NCBI GenBank assembly: GCA_017303735.1
Contig: JAFLCF010000070.1
Span: forward strand, 1 to 20,251
Direction: 5' to 3'
DNA: 20,251 nucleotides
Origin: Anaerolineae bacterium
GTDB taxonomy: Bacteria > Chloroflexota > Anaerolineae > Anaerolineales > Villigracilaceae
Shown: piece after piece, positions 1-7,820 of the stretch
Layout: each line of letters opens with the position of its first letter
How positions within the stretch are numbered: the stretch's first letter is position 1
Position numbers and translations under genes: made by a program
Notes under the pieces: model-generated
What the model saw: only the letters and a program-made list of their open reading frames with translations
The model's database searches: none
Told to the model about the DNA's origin: nothing

Positions 1-1320
1 CTCAAGCGTGGACTCAATCGCCTCGACCGTGCTTTGGCTTGCCAGCCCAACCCGAGCCGCGTACTTCGCCTCAGCCACGGTGCCGATGGCAATCGCCTCA
101 CCATGCCGCAGCTCAAACTTGCTGACCAGTTCCACCGCGTGCCCAACCGTATGTCCCAAATTCAACGCCGCACGGAATCCTTTTTCATATGGGTCTTCTT
201 CGATGACTTTGATCTTCACCGCCATCGCATGCTTAACCACATCTTCAAGGTTTGCCTTCACCCAATCCATGCCGCGCTGACACATGGCGAACAGATCGGG
301 CGCTGAGATGATTCCATGCTTCACCACTTCTGCCATACCGGAGCGTAGTTCACGCTCTGTCAGCGTAAGCAAAAGGCTTGGGTCTGCAATGACCAACTTC
401 GGCGGATGAAATGAGCCGATGAGGTTTTTTCCTTCGGGCAAGTCAAATCCAGTCTTGCCACCCAGCGAAGCATCCACCATGGAAAGCAGAGTCGTAGGAA
501 TGCCGATCCAATCAATGCCGCGCATGTAGGTCGCAGCAGCGAAGCCCGTCATGTCACCGATCACGCCGCCACCAAGAGCAATGACAGTGCTTTTGCGGTC
601 GAGTCCGTTTTCGAGAAAGGCTTTCCACAAGTGAGAAACGGTTTCCAAGTTTTTATGCTCTTCGCCCGCAGGCACAACCACGGCTTTGGCGTTGAAGAGA
701 CTTTGAATTTTTTCGAGATGATGCTTCGCCACATTCTCGTCGGTGACGATGAGATCGCCGTAAGTCGGATTGGCAATCCGACCTACCATCACATCGTATT
801 CACCCATTGCAGAGAGATGATGCCTGCCAAGTTTGATCTGAGCTTCGTGTGCGTTTTGTTCGGCAGGTTTGTTATCAACATGATGTTGAAGTGAGAATGA
901 AGCATAATGCTCTTTGCGTTTTTCAAGCAACGCCGTGAGTTTGTTTTTCAAATCACCCGCCAGTAGCGGACGTTTACCTGGCTCATGTTGAATGCGGTCG
1001 AGCAAGGTGGGCAATTCTGCCATGAGCAAAAGGACTTTGCCATTCGATTCTGCGAAGGCGCGGTTTTCATTGCGGAGAAGTGCGCCGCCACCGAGTGCCA
1101 CAACATGTTCCTTTTCGGCAGTTAGCGATTTCAATGCGGCAGTTTCCATGTCGCGGAACGCGGTCTCGCCATGTTGTTCCATGATCTGCGGAATAGACAT
1201 GCCTGCATTGGTTTCAATGATGCGGTCAAGGTCAATGAAGGGCAGTTTGAGGTTGTGGGCAATTTTTTTACCGACTGTAGATTTGCCCGTGCCGGGAGGT
1301 CCGTAGAGGAAGAGGTGCAT
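1..1320 (-). CDS. aroKB: Bifunctional shikimate kinase / 3-dehydroquinate synthase (AroK-AroB fusion), C-terminus cut by the window edge
   Basis: One uninterrupted frame of 440 codons runs from the ATG at 1320 to base 1 with no stop. Residues 1 to about 165 are shikimate kinase: the Walker A loop GPPGTGKST lies at 7-15, the FIDLDRIIE substrate motif at 28-36, FRDME at 55-59, GGG at 77-79, and the lid Arg at R117 in GKRPLL. From about residue 175 it is 3-dehydroquinate synthase: PAGE at 217-220, LGGGVIGD at 248-255, PTTLLSMVDASLGGKTG at 275-291, and the expected metal ligands E331, H390 (in GHTVGH) and H406 (in HGEA). The AroB part would need roughly 70 more residues to the left. It converts DAHP to 3-dehydroquinate and shikimate to shikimate 3-phosphate, two non-consecutive cytoplasmic steps. 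Fused AroKB is known in Thermotoga. It is the last visible gene of the aro operon. No clear Shine-Dalgarno is seen; the 31-nt gap after aroC is a heptamer array. Confidence 0.96.
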   Translation of the reverse strand, partial: MHLFLYGPPGTGKSTVGKKIAHNLKLPFIDLDRIIETNAGMSIPQIMEQHGETAFRDMETAALKSLTAEKEHVVALGGGALLRNENRAFAESNGKVLLLMAELPTLLDRIQHEPGKRPLLAGDLKNKLTALLEKRKEHYASFSLQHHVDNKPAEQNAHEAQIKLGRHHLSAMGEYDVMVGRIANPTYGDLIVTDENVAKHHLEKIQSLFNAKAVVVPAGEEHKNLETVSHLWKAFLENGLDRKSTVIALGGGVIGDMTGFAAATYMRGIDWIGIPTTLLSMVDASLGGKTGFDLPEGKNLIGSFHPPKLVIADPSLLLTLTERELRSGMAEVVKHGIISAPDLFAMCQRGMDWVKANLEDVVKHAMAVKIKVIEEDPYEKGFRAALNLGHTVGHAVELVSKFELRHGEAIAIGTVAEAKYAARVGLASQSTVEAIESTLE

Positions 1321-1321
1321 A

Positions 1322-1356
1322 AGTATCTAGTATCCAGTGGGCAGTAACCAGTTATT
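1322..1356. repeat. Degenerate 7-nt repeat array between aroC and aroKB
   Basis: Five consecutive heptamers read on the plus strand: AGTATCT, AGTATCC, AGTGGGC, AGTAACC, AGTTATT. The array fills the whole aroC-aroKB spacer and includes the aroC stop codon, so translation initiation of aroKB takes place within repeat-derived sequence. Confidence 0.75.
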
Positions 1357-2524
1357 CCCAAAAAATATGTGGAATATTATCCATTGGTAAATCTTCGAGG
1401 GTGGCTTTTCTCAAAGTTTCAAAGCGCGGTTTCATTTCGTTGATGGAGTCGCCGCCGAGTTTTTCGAGCAGGGCATCGGCAAGTACAAAAGCAACCATGG
1501 ATTCTAAAATCGGCACAGCTCGCGGAACGGGACAAAAATCGGAGCGTTCGTATTTGGTGGGAGCATTCTCGCCTTTGGCGAGGTCCACGGTTTGTTGCGG
1601 GACGAGGGTTGTGGCAATCGGTTTCATCGCAGCACGGATGACGATGGGCTGCCCGTTGGAGACTCCGCCTTCGGTGCCGCCTGCGCGGTTGGTCGAAGGT
1701 CGAAGGTCGAAGGTTGAAGGTTGAAGGTTGATCTGGTCGTGGGCTTCGGTGCCGATTCGTTTGGCGTTTTCGAAAGCGTCACCGACTTCAACACCCTTTA
1801 TTGCCTGAACGCTCATGATTGCCATTGCGAGTTTGGCTTCGAGTCGACGATCCCATTGCACGAAGCTGCCCAAGCCAACGGGCAGGTTGAGCGCGATGAT
1901 CTCCAGCACGCCACCGAGTGTGTTCTTGCCGTGGATGGTCTTTTCAATTTCGGCGCTCATTTTGTCAGCGGAGGAATCGATTGGGCAACGCACATCCGAT
2001 TCTTCGGCACGGATGAAGCGTTCTTCGTAGGGCATGTCGCCAAAGTCTGCAGAGACTTCACCGATGGAGGCGACATATCCGCCGACGATGATCCCAAACT
2101 GCGCCAGGAAATGTTTACAGACCGCACCAGTTGCCACACGCATGGTTGTCTCGCGAGCGGAGGCACGTTCGAGAGCAGGGCGCAAATCTTTATAGCCGTA
2201 TTTGACCGCGCCTGTTAAATCCGCATGACCTGGGCGCGGAGCGGTCATCGGCTCGATGGCTTTGCCCTTCCATTTGACATGGTCATCGTTTTGCACGAGC
2301 ATGGCAATTGGCGCGCCGGTGGTTTCACCACCCATCACCCCGCCTAGGATTTGCACGGTGTCTTTTTCGATTTTCATGCGTCCGCCTGAGCCGTAGCCTT
2401 GCTGGCGGCGGGCAAGTTCTTTGTTGATGATATCTGGCGAGAGGGGAAGCCCAGCGGGAATACCATCGAGAATGGTGGTGAGTGATGGTCCGTGGGATTC
2501 ACCTGCGGTGAGAAATCTAAGCAT
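1352..2524 (-). CDS. aroC: Chorismate synthase
   Basis: The 390-aa protein converts 5-enolpyruvylshikimate 3-phosphate (EPSP) to chorismate with reduced FMN, the last common step of the pathway. It opens with RFLTAGESHGP carrying the catalytic His (H11). Further family motifs are RRQQGYGSGGRM (39-50), APRPGHADL with the second catalytic His (H100), ERASARETTMRVA (119-131) and NRAGGTEGGVSNG (279-291). Length is normal. The start is supported by GGAG 5-8 nt upstream. It lies 50 nt downstream of aroE, and the spacer is half of a palindromic repeat. Residues 266-278 (NLQPSTFDLRPST) are encoded by a six-unit heptamer array and sit in a loop whose length varies in the family, so the enzyme is probably active. 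Confidence 0.97.
   Translation of the reverse strand: MLRFLTAGESHGPSLTTILDGIPAGLPLSPDIINKELARRQQGYGSGGRMKIEKDTVQILGGVMGGETTGAPIAMLVQNDDHVKWKGKAIEPMTAPRPGHADLTGAVKYGYKDLRPALERASARETTMRVATGAVCKHFLAQFGIIVGGYVASIGEVSADFGDMPYEERFIRAEESDVRCPIDSSADKMSAEIEKTIHGKNTLGGVLEIIALNLPVGLGSFVQWDRRLEAKLAMAIMSVQAIKGVEVGDAFENAKRIGTEAHDQINLQPSTFDLRPSTNRAGGTEGGVSNGQPIVIRAAMKPIATTLVPQQTVDLAKGENAPTKYERSDFCPVPRAVPILESMVAFVLADALLEKLGGDSINEMKPRFETLRKATLEDLPMDNIPHIFWE
1691..1732. repeat. Heptamer array inside aroC
   Basis: Six tandem units lie on the plus strand: GGTCGAA three times, GGTTGAA twice, then GGTTGAT. On the coding strand they read through in frame as NLQPSTFDLRPST. Confidence 0.9.
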
Positions 2525-2538
2525 AAGTTCTCCAAAAA

Positions 2539-2598
2539 GTAGGGGCGACCCGTCTGAGTCGTCCGAGGTTTTAATTAATCAGGGCGGGTCGCCCCTAC
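2539..2598. repeat. GTAGGGGC...GCCCCTAC palindromic repeat, copy 1 (aroE-aroC junction)
   Basis: Perfect 14-bp inverted arms GTAGGGGCGACCCG (2539-2552) and CGGGTCGCCCCTAC (2585-2598) enclose 32 nt. A further 7-bp hairpin GGGCGAC/GTCGTCC lies in the left half. The right arm encodes the last residues of AroE (VGATRPD) and supplies its stop region. Three related elements occur in the window. Confidence 0.85.
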
Positions 2599-3432
2599 AG
2601 CTTCAAATAAAACTTCACGCGGCGGGTTGTGACCAGTCCATTTTTCGAAGGCGAGGGCGGCTTGTTCGATGAGCATGCCCAGACCGGTGGAGGCGTTCAG
2701 TCCCTGTGCGCGGGCGTCGCGGACGAGTTTCGTCTCGCGTGGATTGTAGACGAGATCGTAAACAAATGTGTTTTTTGAAAGGATGATGTTTTCAGGCAGA
2801 GGTGAGGTTTCGATGTTGGGCGTCATTCCTAAAGGCGTGGTATTTACAATCAAGTCGAATGTCAAAGGTTGAAGGTCATCGAGATTGGTAATTAGTAATT
2901 GGTAATTGGGGAAGGATTGAGCAAGTTGTTTGGCTTGTTCGAGTCTTCGAGCAGCGATGGTTACATTCCAACCATCATTAACTAAAGCATATACTACGGC
3001 TCGCGCAGAACCTCCCGCACCCAGGACCAATGCAGAATGCGGAGTGCTGAATGATGAATTTGAACCCCGTTTGAGGTCTGAGAGAAACCCTGGCGCATCT
3101 GTATTATCCCCAATCAACTTATCTGCACGCATGTAAATGGTGTTGACCGCGCCAATGGCTTTTGCAGTGGGAGTCAGTTCATCCATGAATTCGATGACGT
3201 TCTGTTTATGCGGAATGGTGACGTTGAGTCCGTGAATCTCGCCTGAGCGGACTCGGGCGAGCAGGTTGTTCAAGCCTTTTTTGTCGTCAGGGTGAATAGG
3301 GAATAGGGAATAGTTACCTTCAAGTCCACTGGCTTGGAGGGCGGCGGTGTGGATTTTAGGTGAGAGGGAGTGACCCAGGGGGTAGCCAATCAAGCCCAAT
3401 TGGTAATTGGTAATTGGTAATTGGAGATTCAT
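2575..3432 (-). CDS. aroE: Shikimate dehydrogenase (NADP-dependent)
   Basis: The 285-aa protein reduces 3-dehydroshikimate to shikimate. The substrate site is GYPLGHSLSPKIH (16-28), with catalytic Lys K76 in NVTIPHK and Asp D112 in GDNTDAPGF. The Rossmann loop is GAGGSARA (138-145), and NTTPLGM (197-203) and the C-terminal GLGMLIEQAALAFEKWTG are typical. The ATG overlaps the aroA stop as ATGA, implying translational coupling. The first 12 residues (QLPITNYQ and flanks) come from a heptamer array beginning directly after the start codon. Three further heptamer patches encode residues around 40-47, 125-135 and 175-192, and a palindromic repeat encodes the C-terminal tail. All lie outside the catalytic motifs, so function is likely kept. 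Confidence 0.96.
   Translation of the reverse strand: MNLQLPITNYQLGLIGYPLGHSLSPKIHTAALQASGLEGNYSLFPIHPDDKKGLNNLLARVRSGEIHGLNVTIPHKQNVIEFMDELTPTAKAIGAVNTIYMRADKLIGDNTDAPGFLSDLKRGSNSSFSTPHSALVLGAGGSARAVVYALVNDGWNVTIAARRLEQAKQLAQSFPNYQLLITNLDDLQPLTFDLIVNTTPLGMTPNIETSPLPENIILSKNTFVYDLVYNPRETKLVRDARAQGLNASTGLGMLIEQAALAFEKWTGHNPPREVLFEAVGATRPD
2867..2907. repeat. Heptamer array inside aroE (internal, 1)
   Basis: Plus-strand units are GGTTGAA, GGTCATC, a 6-nt GAGATT, then GGTAATT, AGTAATT, GGTAATT. On the coding strand the segment reads in frame as NYQLLITNLDDLQPLTF. Confidence 0.85.
3032..3059. repeat. Heptamer array inside aroE (internal, 2)
   Basis: Four degenerate units are seen on the plus strand: GCAGAAT, GCGGAGT, GCTGAAT, GATGAAT. 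They encode NSSFSTPHSAL just before the NADP-binding GAGGSARA loop. Confidence 0.65.
3294..3314. repeat. Heptamer array inside aroE (internal, 3)
   Basis: Three units, GAATAGG, GAATAGG, GAATAGT, encode the NYSLFPIH segment. The array is short and lies in a region where the family sequence could be similar by chance, so this is the weakest of the set. Confidence 0.5.
3402..3429. repeat. Heptamer array forming the aroE N-terminus
   Basis: GGTAATT three times followed by GGAGATT on the plus strand, abutting the CAT that is the aroE start codon. It encodes residues 2-11 of AroE on the minus strand. Confidence 0.9.
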
Positions 3433-4748
3433 GTGGGTTGACTTCTTAATTGATCGAGGACGTCAAAGAAATTGGGGAAGGTTTTTGAAACACAGGAGGG
3501 ATTTTCAATGGTGACACCGTCGAAGCGCAAGCCGATAAGGGAGAATGCCATTGCCATGCGGTGATCATTATAGGTTTGAATGTTGGCAGGTTTGAAGGCG
3601 CTGTCCTGAGCTTGTCGAAGGGTTTTGCACGGGTGGATGGTCATACCGTCTTCATGTTCTTCGACTTGGACACCAAGACGGGCAAGTTCGGTGCAGGTCG
3701 CATGGACTCGATCCGTCTCTTTGACTCTGGCAGACGCGATGCCACGAATTCTGGTTGGTGAGGAAGCAAAAGGAGCAACTGCAGCGAGGGTTTGGGCGGT
3801 ATCGGGAATGTCACGCATATCAACATCAACGCCAATAAGCGATGAGTTACGAGTAACGAGTATCGAATTATCGTTCTCTTCAACAGTACAACCCATTTGT
3901 TTGAGCACATCTACAAAAGCAACATCACCCTGCACGGACTTACGCGAGATGTTCTCCACTTTGACAGTCCCGCCGCAGATGGCAGGGGCGGCGAAGAAAT
4001 AGGATGCGGCGGAAGCGTCACTTTCGATAGGGTAACTGGTAACTGGTAACTGATAACTGGTCACTGGCACTTTGAAATATTCATACCCATCTCGTTCAAC
4101 TTCCACGCCAAAGTCTTTCATGATGGAAATGGTCATGTCCACATAAGGTTTGGAATTGAGGTCAGTGGATAGAGTGACTTCGATTGGCTTTTGAGCATAC
4201 GGTGCTACCATCAGTAATGCAGATAAGAATTGAGAAGAAATATCACCAGCAATGGTTGTCTTTCCGCCGGGTAAGCCATTTGCCGAAATCTTCACGGGCG
4301 GACAGTCATTTGTCGGTTCGAGTTTTGCGCCAAGTTGTGTCAACGAATCAACCAAATCCCTTATCGGACGTTCACGCATGCGCGGCTCACCATCCAAAAT
4401 ATATTCGCCATGTCCGAGTGTGAGGAATGCGGAGAGGAATCTCGCGGCAGTGCCTGCATTGCCGATAAAGAGTTCGGCTTTCTTGGCAGGGATTTTCCCT
4501 CCCATGCCCGTGACCGTCATGGAGAAATTTTCTTCATCCAATTGCACATCAAAGCCGAGGGTTTGCAGGGCTTTGGCAAAATAACGCGAGTCATCGGAGA
4601 AGAGCGCGTTGGTGAGATGGGTTGTGCCGTTTGCAAGGGACGCAATCAGCAAGGCGCGATTAGTCAATGACTTGGAGCCAGGCACGCGGACGGCGGCGTT
4701 CAGCGGGTGATCGATAGGAGTGATGCGGAGGGAAGAGGGTAAGGGCAT
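3429..4748 (-). CDS. aroA: 5-enolpyruvylshikimate-3-phosphate (EPSP) synthase
   Basis: The 439-aa enzyme transfers enolpyruvyl from PEP to shikimate 3-phosphate. Visible motifs are PGSKSLTNR (23-31; K26, S27, R31), GNAGTAARF (96-104), which resembles class I (glyphosate-sensitive type) enzymes, QFLSALLM (173-180), STDLNSKPYVD (194-204), PDTAQT with catalytic D316, KETDR with E344, and YNDHRMAM (393-400). Three stretches are repeat-derived: 227-239 (VPVTSYQLPVTSY), 294-306 (around SILVTRNSSL) and 375-387 (KTLRQAQDSAFKP). The last comes from an interspersed-repeat core just before the conserved NDHRM motif. All catalytic residues are present. The stop overlaps the aroE start (ATGA), and tyrA lies 20 nt upstream. 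Confidence 0.97.
   Translation of the reverse strand: MPLPSSLRITPIDHPLNAAVRVPGSKSLTNRALLIASLANGTTHLTNALFSDDSRYFAKALQTLGFDVQLDEENFSMTVTGMGGKIPAKKAELFIGNAGTAARFLSAFLTLGHGEYILDGEPRMRERPIRDLVDSLTQLGAKLEPTNDCPPVKISANGLPGGKTTIAGDISSQFLSALLMVAPYAQKPIEVTLSTDLNSKPYVDMTISIMKDFGVEVERDGYEYFKVPVTSYQLPVTSYPIESDASAASYFFAAPAICGGTVKVENISRKSVQGDVAFVDVLKQMGCTVEENDNSILVTRNSSLIGVDVDMRDIPDTAQTLAAVAPFASSPTRIRGIASARVKETDRVHATCTELARLGVQVEEHEDGMTIHPCKTLRQAQDSAFKPANIQTYNDHRMAMAFSLIGLRFDGVTIENPSCVSKTFPNFFDVLDQLRSQPT
3605..3621. repeat. Interspersed repeat core CCTGAGCTTGTCGAAGG inside aroA
   Basis: This 17-nt sequence matches a motif I recognise as a dispersed, partly palindromic repeat in many bacterial genomes (reverse complement CCTTCGACAAGCTCAGG). 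Here it is in frame and encodes LRQAQD, adding residues next to the NDHRM motif. Copy number in this genome cannot be seen from one window. Confidence 0.6.
3844..3871. repeat. Heptamer array inside aroA (internal, 1)
   Basis: Four degenerate units (GAGTTAC, GAGTAAC, GAGTATC, GAATTAT) read on the coding strand as NSILVTRNSS. Confidence 0.7.
4031..4065. repeat. Heptamer array inside aroA (internal, 2)
   Basis: Five units (GGTAACT three times, GATAACT, GGTCACT) encode VTSYQLPVTSY, which shows the heptapeptide SYQLPVT directly. Confidence 0.9.
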
Positions 4749-4768
4749 GATTGAAAGTGACCAGTTGG

Positions 4769-5626
4769 TCAGTTAACGGTGAAGGATTGGTGTTTGGACT
4801 GCGCTTTTTTTAGCAGGGTTTCGACTTTTGCAAAATCGCCAGCGGTTAGTGCGGCTTCGAGTTGAGCAAATTCATTTTGCATTCGATGCAGCGCGTCCAA
4901 CACATTTTCACGGTTCGACTGTAAAACGCCCAACATCATGGAAGAGGATGTGCCTGCAAGTCTACTTGTGGACTTGAAGCCAGGTCCGACAAAGGGAGCG
5001 ACTTCTTCAGGCGTTGCCAATGCCAAAGCAGATGAGATCAAGAAAGGCAGATGACTCGTCGCAGCTAGGATGCGGTCATGTTCTGAAGCATCAAGAATTT
5101 TACCTTTGGCTCCCAGTGCTTCGATGATTTGATTGGCGGCAGAGATGGCTCGTTGTGAAGTTCTTTCGAGTGGCGTGAGCAAGAATGGAGCGGCGTAGTA
5201 AAGCGTTCTCTCTGCATTTGCGAGCGAGAGTTTTTCCTTGCCACAAATGGGATGTCCGCCGATGGGGTCGAAGCGTTCGGGCAGGTTTGCCATGGCTTCG
5301 ACCACCATCCGTTTTGTGGAGCCCAAGTCCATCACAATGCAGGGGTGAGCAATGGTAATTGGTAACTGGTTAATGAGTTCGATGATGACTGGGACGGGCG
5401 CGGCGAGAATCACAAGATCAACATCGGCGGGGAGTTTGGCAGGGTCGCTGTCAGCGTAGTCCACGATATGTTGAGACAGAGCAAGCTCGAGCGTGGGAAG
5501 ATGCGGGTCGACTCCATAGAGTGCGGCGCATTTTCCGCGCAATCCCAATGCAAGCGAACCGCCCATCAAGCCCAATCCGATGATGGCGATCTTGGACTCT
5601 GCGAGATTAAAGTCAGGCTCGTTCAT
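4769..5626 (-). CDS. tyrA: Prephenate dehydrogenase
   Basis: The 285-aa protein oxidises and decarboxylates prephenate to 4-hydroxyphenylpyruvate for tyrosine; arogenate as substrate cannot be excluded. The N-terminal NAD-binding loop is GLGLMGGS (17-24). The family motif GGHPICGKE (123-131) contains catalytic H125, and ATSHLPF (189-195) holds the second conserved His. The C-terminal half is the all-helical dimerisation domain. No ACT or chorismate mutase domain is fused; mutase is a separate gene (aroH) in the same operon. The start overlaps the end of the DAHP synthase gene by 14 nt, implying coupling. Residues around INQLPIT (85-91) come from a short heptamer array. Confidence 0.93.
   Translation of the reverse strand: MNEPDFNLAESKIAIIGLGLMGGSLALGLRGKCAALYGVDPHLPTLELALSQHIVDYADSDPAKLPADVDLVILAAPVPVIIELINQLPITIAHPCIVMDLGSTKRMVVEAMANLPERFDPIGGHPICGKEKLSLANAERTLYYAAPFLLTPLERTSQRAISAANQIIEALGAKGKILDASEHDRILAATSHLPFLISSALALATPEEVAPFVGPGFKSTSRLAGTSSSMMLGVLQSNRENVLDALHRMQNEFAQLEAALTAGDFAKVETLLKKAQSKHQSFTVN
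5353..5373. repeat. Heptamer array inside tyrA
   Basis: Three units, GGTAATT, GGTAACT, GGTTAAT, encode INQLPIT on the minus strand, the same heptapeptide register as in AroE and AroA. Confidence 0.7.
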
Positions 5627-6647
5627 GTTGATGAACCAACGTGCGATCTACCGCTTCAGCCACGGCTTTGACCTGCTTCACCATTTTGGCAAAGGCTTCG
5701 GGTGTGAGCGATTGCTTGCCATCTGAGACGGCGTGCGGCGGATCTTGATGAACTTCGACGATGAGACCATCGGCTCCGGCGGCGACGCCTGCACGGGCAA
5801 TCGATTGGACGTACTCAGCATCACCTGTTGAATGCGATGGGTCGATGACGACGGGCAGGTGAGTCAGTTTCTTGAGAACGGGTACGGCGTTGATGTCGGT
5901 GGTGTTGCGAGTGGCGGTTTCGAAAGTACGGATACCGCGCTCACACAAGATGACCTTGTGATTGCCGCCGTTGAGAATATATTCGCTTGCCATCAGCATT
6001 TCTTCGATGGTGGCGGACATGCCGCGTTTGAAAAGCACAGGCGTGCGCGTTTCGCCAAGAGCACGGAGCAGGTTGAAGTTCTGCATGTTGCGCGCGCCGA
6101 GTTGGAAGATATCGACATATTTTTCCATCATCGGAATTTGTGAGACAGCCATCACTTCGACGACGATGGGCAAGCCTGTTTTTTCACGAGCTTCTGCCAT
6201 GTACTCGAGACCTTCTTCACCAAGACCTTGAAAGGCATATGGCGAGGTGCGTGGTTTGAAGACGCCACCGCGTAACGCATTTGCACCCGCTTCTTTGACG
6301 GCTTGTGCCACCTCAAGAATCTGTGTGCGACCTTCCACCGAACATGGACCTGCGATGATGGGCACTTCGGTTCCGCCAATGGTGAAGCCGTTGAATTCAA
6401 AAACAGAATCTTGTTCATGAAATTGACGTGAAGCCAGTTTGTACGGTTTGGAAATGCGCTGCACTTCAATCACACCGGGGAAGGCTTCAAAGGTTTCTTT
6501 CAATACATAGTGCCCGTCACCAACGGCGCCGATGATTGTTTGCTCTACGCCAAAGATGGGATGAGCGGTGAGTTTGTGGCTTTCCACTGCTTTGATAACA
6601 GCGTCAATCTGTTCGCGGGGTGCGCCGGGGCGCATGATGATCATCAT
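5613..6647 (-). CDS. aroF: 3-deoxy-7-phosphoheptulonate (DAHP) synthase, type I-beta, with N-terminal regulatory domain (copy 1)
   Basis: The 344-aa enzyme condenses PEP and erythrose 4-phosphate, the entry step of the pathway. Residues 1 to about 70 form the ferredoxin-like domain (MMIIM, then [10 protein letters not shown]) which in the Thermotoga maritima enzyme mediates feedback inhibition by Tyr and Phe. The barrel carries GPCSVE (100-105), KPRTSPY (121-127) and FKRG. The metal ligands are C102, H272 (DPSHSTG), E298 (IVEVH) and D309. The ATG is preceded by AAGGAAA. It follows a close paralogue with 96 nt between, filled by a palindromic repeat. Two copies may differ in feedback specificity; that is inference. 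Confidence 0.96.
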   Translation of the reverse strand: MMIIMRPGAPREQIDAVIKAVESHKLTAHPIFGVEQTIIGAVGDGHYVLKETFEAFPGVIEVQRISKPYKLASRQFHEQDSVFEFNGFTIGGTEVPIIAGPCSVEGRTQILEVAQAVKEAGANALRGGVFKPRTSPYAFQGLGEEGLEYMAEAREKTGLPIVVEVMAVSQIPMMEKYVDIFQLGARNMQNFNLLRALGETRTPVLFKRGMSATIEEMLMASEYILNGGNHKVILCERGIRTFETATRNTTDINAVPVLKKLTHLPVVIDPSHSTGDAEYVQSIARAGVAAGADGLIVEVHQDPPHAVSDGKQSLTPEAFAKMVKQVKAVAEAVDRTLVHQHERA

Positions 6648-6672
6648 GGTGAATAATTTCCTTTTTTATTTT

Positions 6673-6739
6673 GTAGGGGCGGGGTTCCCCCGCCCAATGT
6701 TTTATATAAATGAACAGGGCGAGGAGACCTCGCCCCTAC
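6673..6739. repeat. GTAGGGGC...GCCCCTAC palindromic repeat, copy 2 (between the two DAHP synthase genes)
   Basis: The ends GTAGGGGC (6673-6680) and GCCCCTAC (6732-6739) are inverted. Inside are two separate hairpins, GGGCGGGG/CCCCGCCC on the left and GGGCGAGG/CCTCGCCC on the right, separated by an AT-rich spacer. The two-hairpin layout is shared with the other copies although the stem sequences differ. Confidence 0.85.
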
Positions 6740-6743
6740 AGGG

Positions 6744-7796
6744 TTACGCCCAACCGTTCTTGCTATATTCGCCTTGCACGGTCGCGAGTTTACGTCCCAT
6801 AATTTGGGCGATCTGACCAACTTGTTTGACCATGGCAGCAAAGACTTCAGGCTTGAGCGATTGTCTTCCATCAGAGACGGCTTTCGCCGGGTCTGGGTGG
6901 ACTTCCACAATGAGTCCATCGGCACCTGCGGCAATGCCTGCGCGGGCAATAGCAGCGACGAATTCGGAATAACCAGTGGAGTGGCTGGGGTCGAGAATGA
7001 CGGGCAAATGGGTAAGGCTTTTCAAAACAGGGATGGCATTGATATCAGTTGTATTGCGTGTGGATGTCTCAAAGGTACGAATGCCGCGCTCGCACAACAT
7101 CACACGATTATTTCCGCCCGCTAAAATGTATTCCGCCGACATAAGCAATTCTTCAACTGAAGCGGAAAGTCCGCGCTTGAGCAGCACCGCGGTGCGAGTC
7201 TCGCCAATGGCACGTAACAAGTTGAAGTTCTGCATATTGCGCGCGCCCACCTGCAGCACGTCCACATACTTCACCATCACATCCACTTGCACCTGAGACA
7301 TGATCTCCACCACAATCGGCAGACCGGTTTTCTCGCGTGCTTCTGCCAAGAGTTCGAGACCTTCTTCGCCAAGCCCCTGGAAGGAATACGGGGATGTACG
7401 CGGCTTGAAGACTCCACCACGCAATGCAGATGCTCCCGCTTCTTTCACAGCCATAGCTGTTTCAATGATCTGCGAGCGACTCTCCACTGAACACGGTCCC
7501 GCAATGACGGCGATATCCTCGCCGCCCACATGGAAGCCATCGAGAGGAACAAGTGAATCTTCCGGGTGAAACTGACGCGATGCCAGTTTGTATGGCTTGG
7601 TGATACGTTGCACAACATCCACCCCATCCATGCCTTCAAAGCGTTCGAGCGGAATACTGTGCGTCTCGCCGATGGCGCCGATAATGGTCGCTTCCACGCC
7701 TTGCGAGAGGTGGACACTGAGCCCTTCGGCTTTGACTTTCGCGATCACCGCCTCGGTCTGCTGCGGCGTCGCATTGGATTTCATAATGATCATCAT
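6744..7796 (-). CDS. aroF: 3-deoxy-7-phosphoheptulonate (DAHP) synthase, type I-beta, with N-terminal regulatory domain (copy 2)
   Basis: The 350-aa paralogue of the downstream enzyme is similar over its full length, with the same MMIIM opening, ferredoxin-like domain (about 1-70), GPCSVE (100-105), KPRTSPY (121-127) and ligands C102, H272, E298 and D309 at identical positions. The start at 7796 is chosen because GGAG lies 8 nt upstream and because it matches the other copy. The frame stays open for 22 more codons upstream, but that stretch is translated heptamer repeat. It is the second gene of the operon, after aroH. The sequence diverges most in the regulatory domain and at the C-terminus, so a different effector response is possible. 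Confidence 0.95.
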   Translation of the reverse strand: MMIIMKSNATPQQTEAVIAKVKAEGLSVHLSQGVEATIIGAIGETHSIPLERFEGMDGVDVVQRITKPYKLASRQFHPEDSLVPLDGFHVGGEDIAVIAGPCSVESRSQIIETAMAVKEAGASALRGGVFKPRTSPYSFQGLGEEGLELLAEAREKTGLPIVVEIMSQVQVDVMVKYVDVLQVGARNMQNFNLLRAIGETRTAVLLKRGLSASVEELLMSAEYILAGGNNRVMLCERGIRTFETSTRNTTDINAIPVLKSLTHLPVILDPSHSTGYSEFVAAIARAGIAAGADGLIVEVHPDPAKAVSDGRQSLKPEVFAAMVKQVGQIAQIMGRKLATVQGEYSKNGWA

Positions 7797-7820
7797 AGGT
7801 TCTTCTCCAAAAAAAGTTTC

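Noticed and set aside
1322..4065. CRISPR array
   Set aside because: The repeats are 7 nt units in direct tandem without spacers and lie inside genes; no cas1, cas2 or effector gene is present despite the Cas4-like pair.
3429..4748. aroA as a pseudogene because of unusual inserted peptides
   Set aside because: The frame is intact and every catalytic motif is present; insertions fall outside the active-site motifs.
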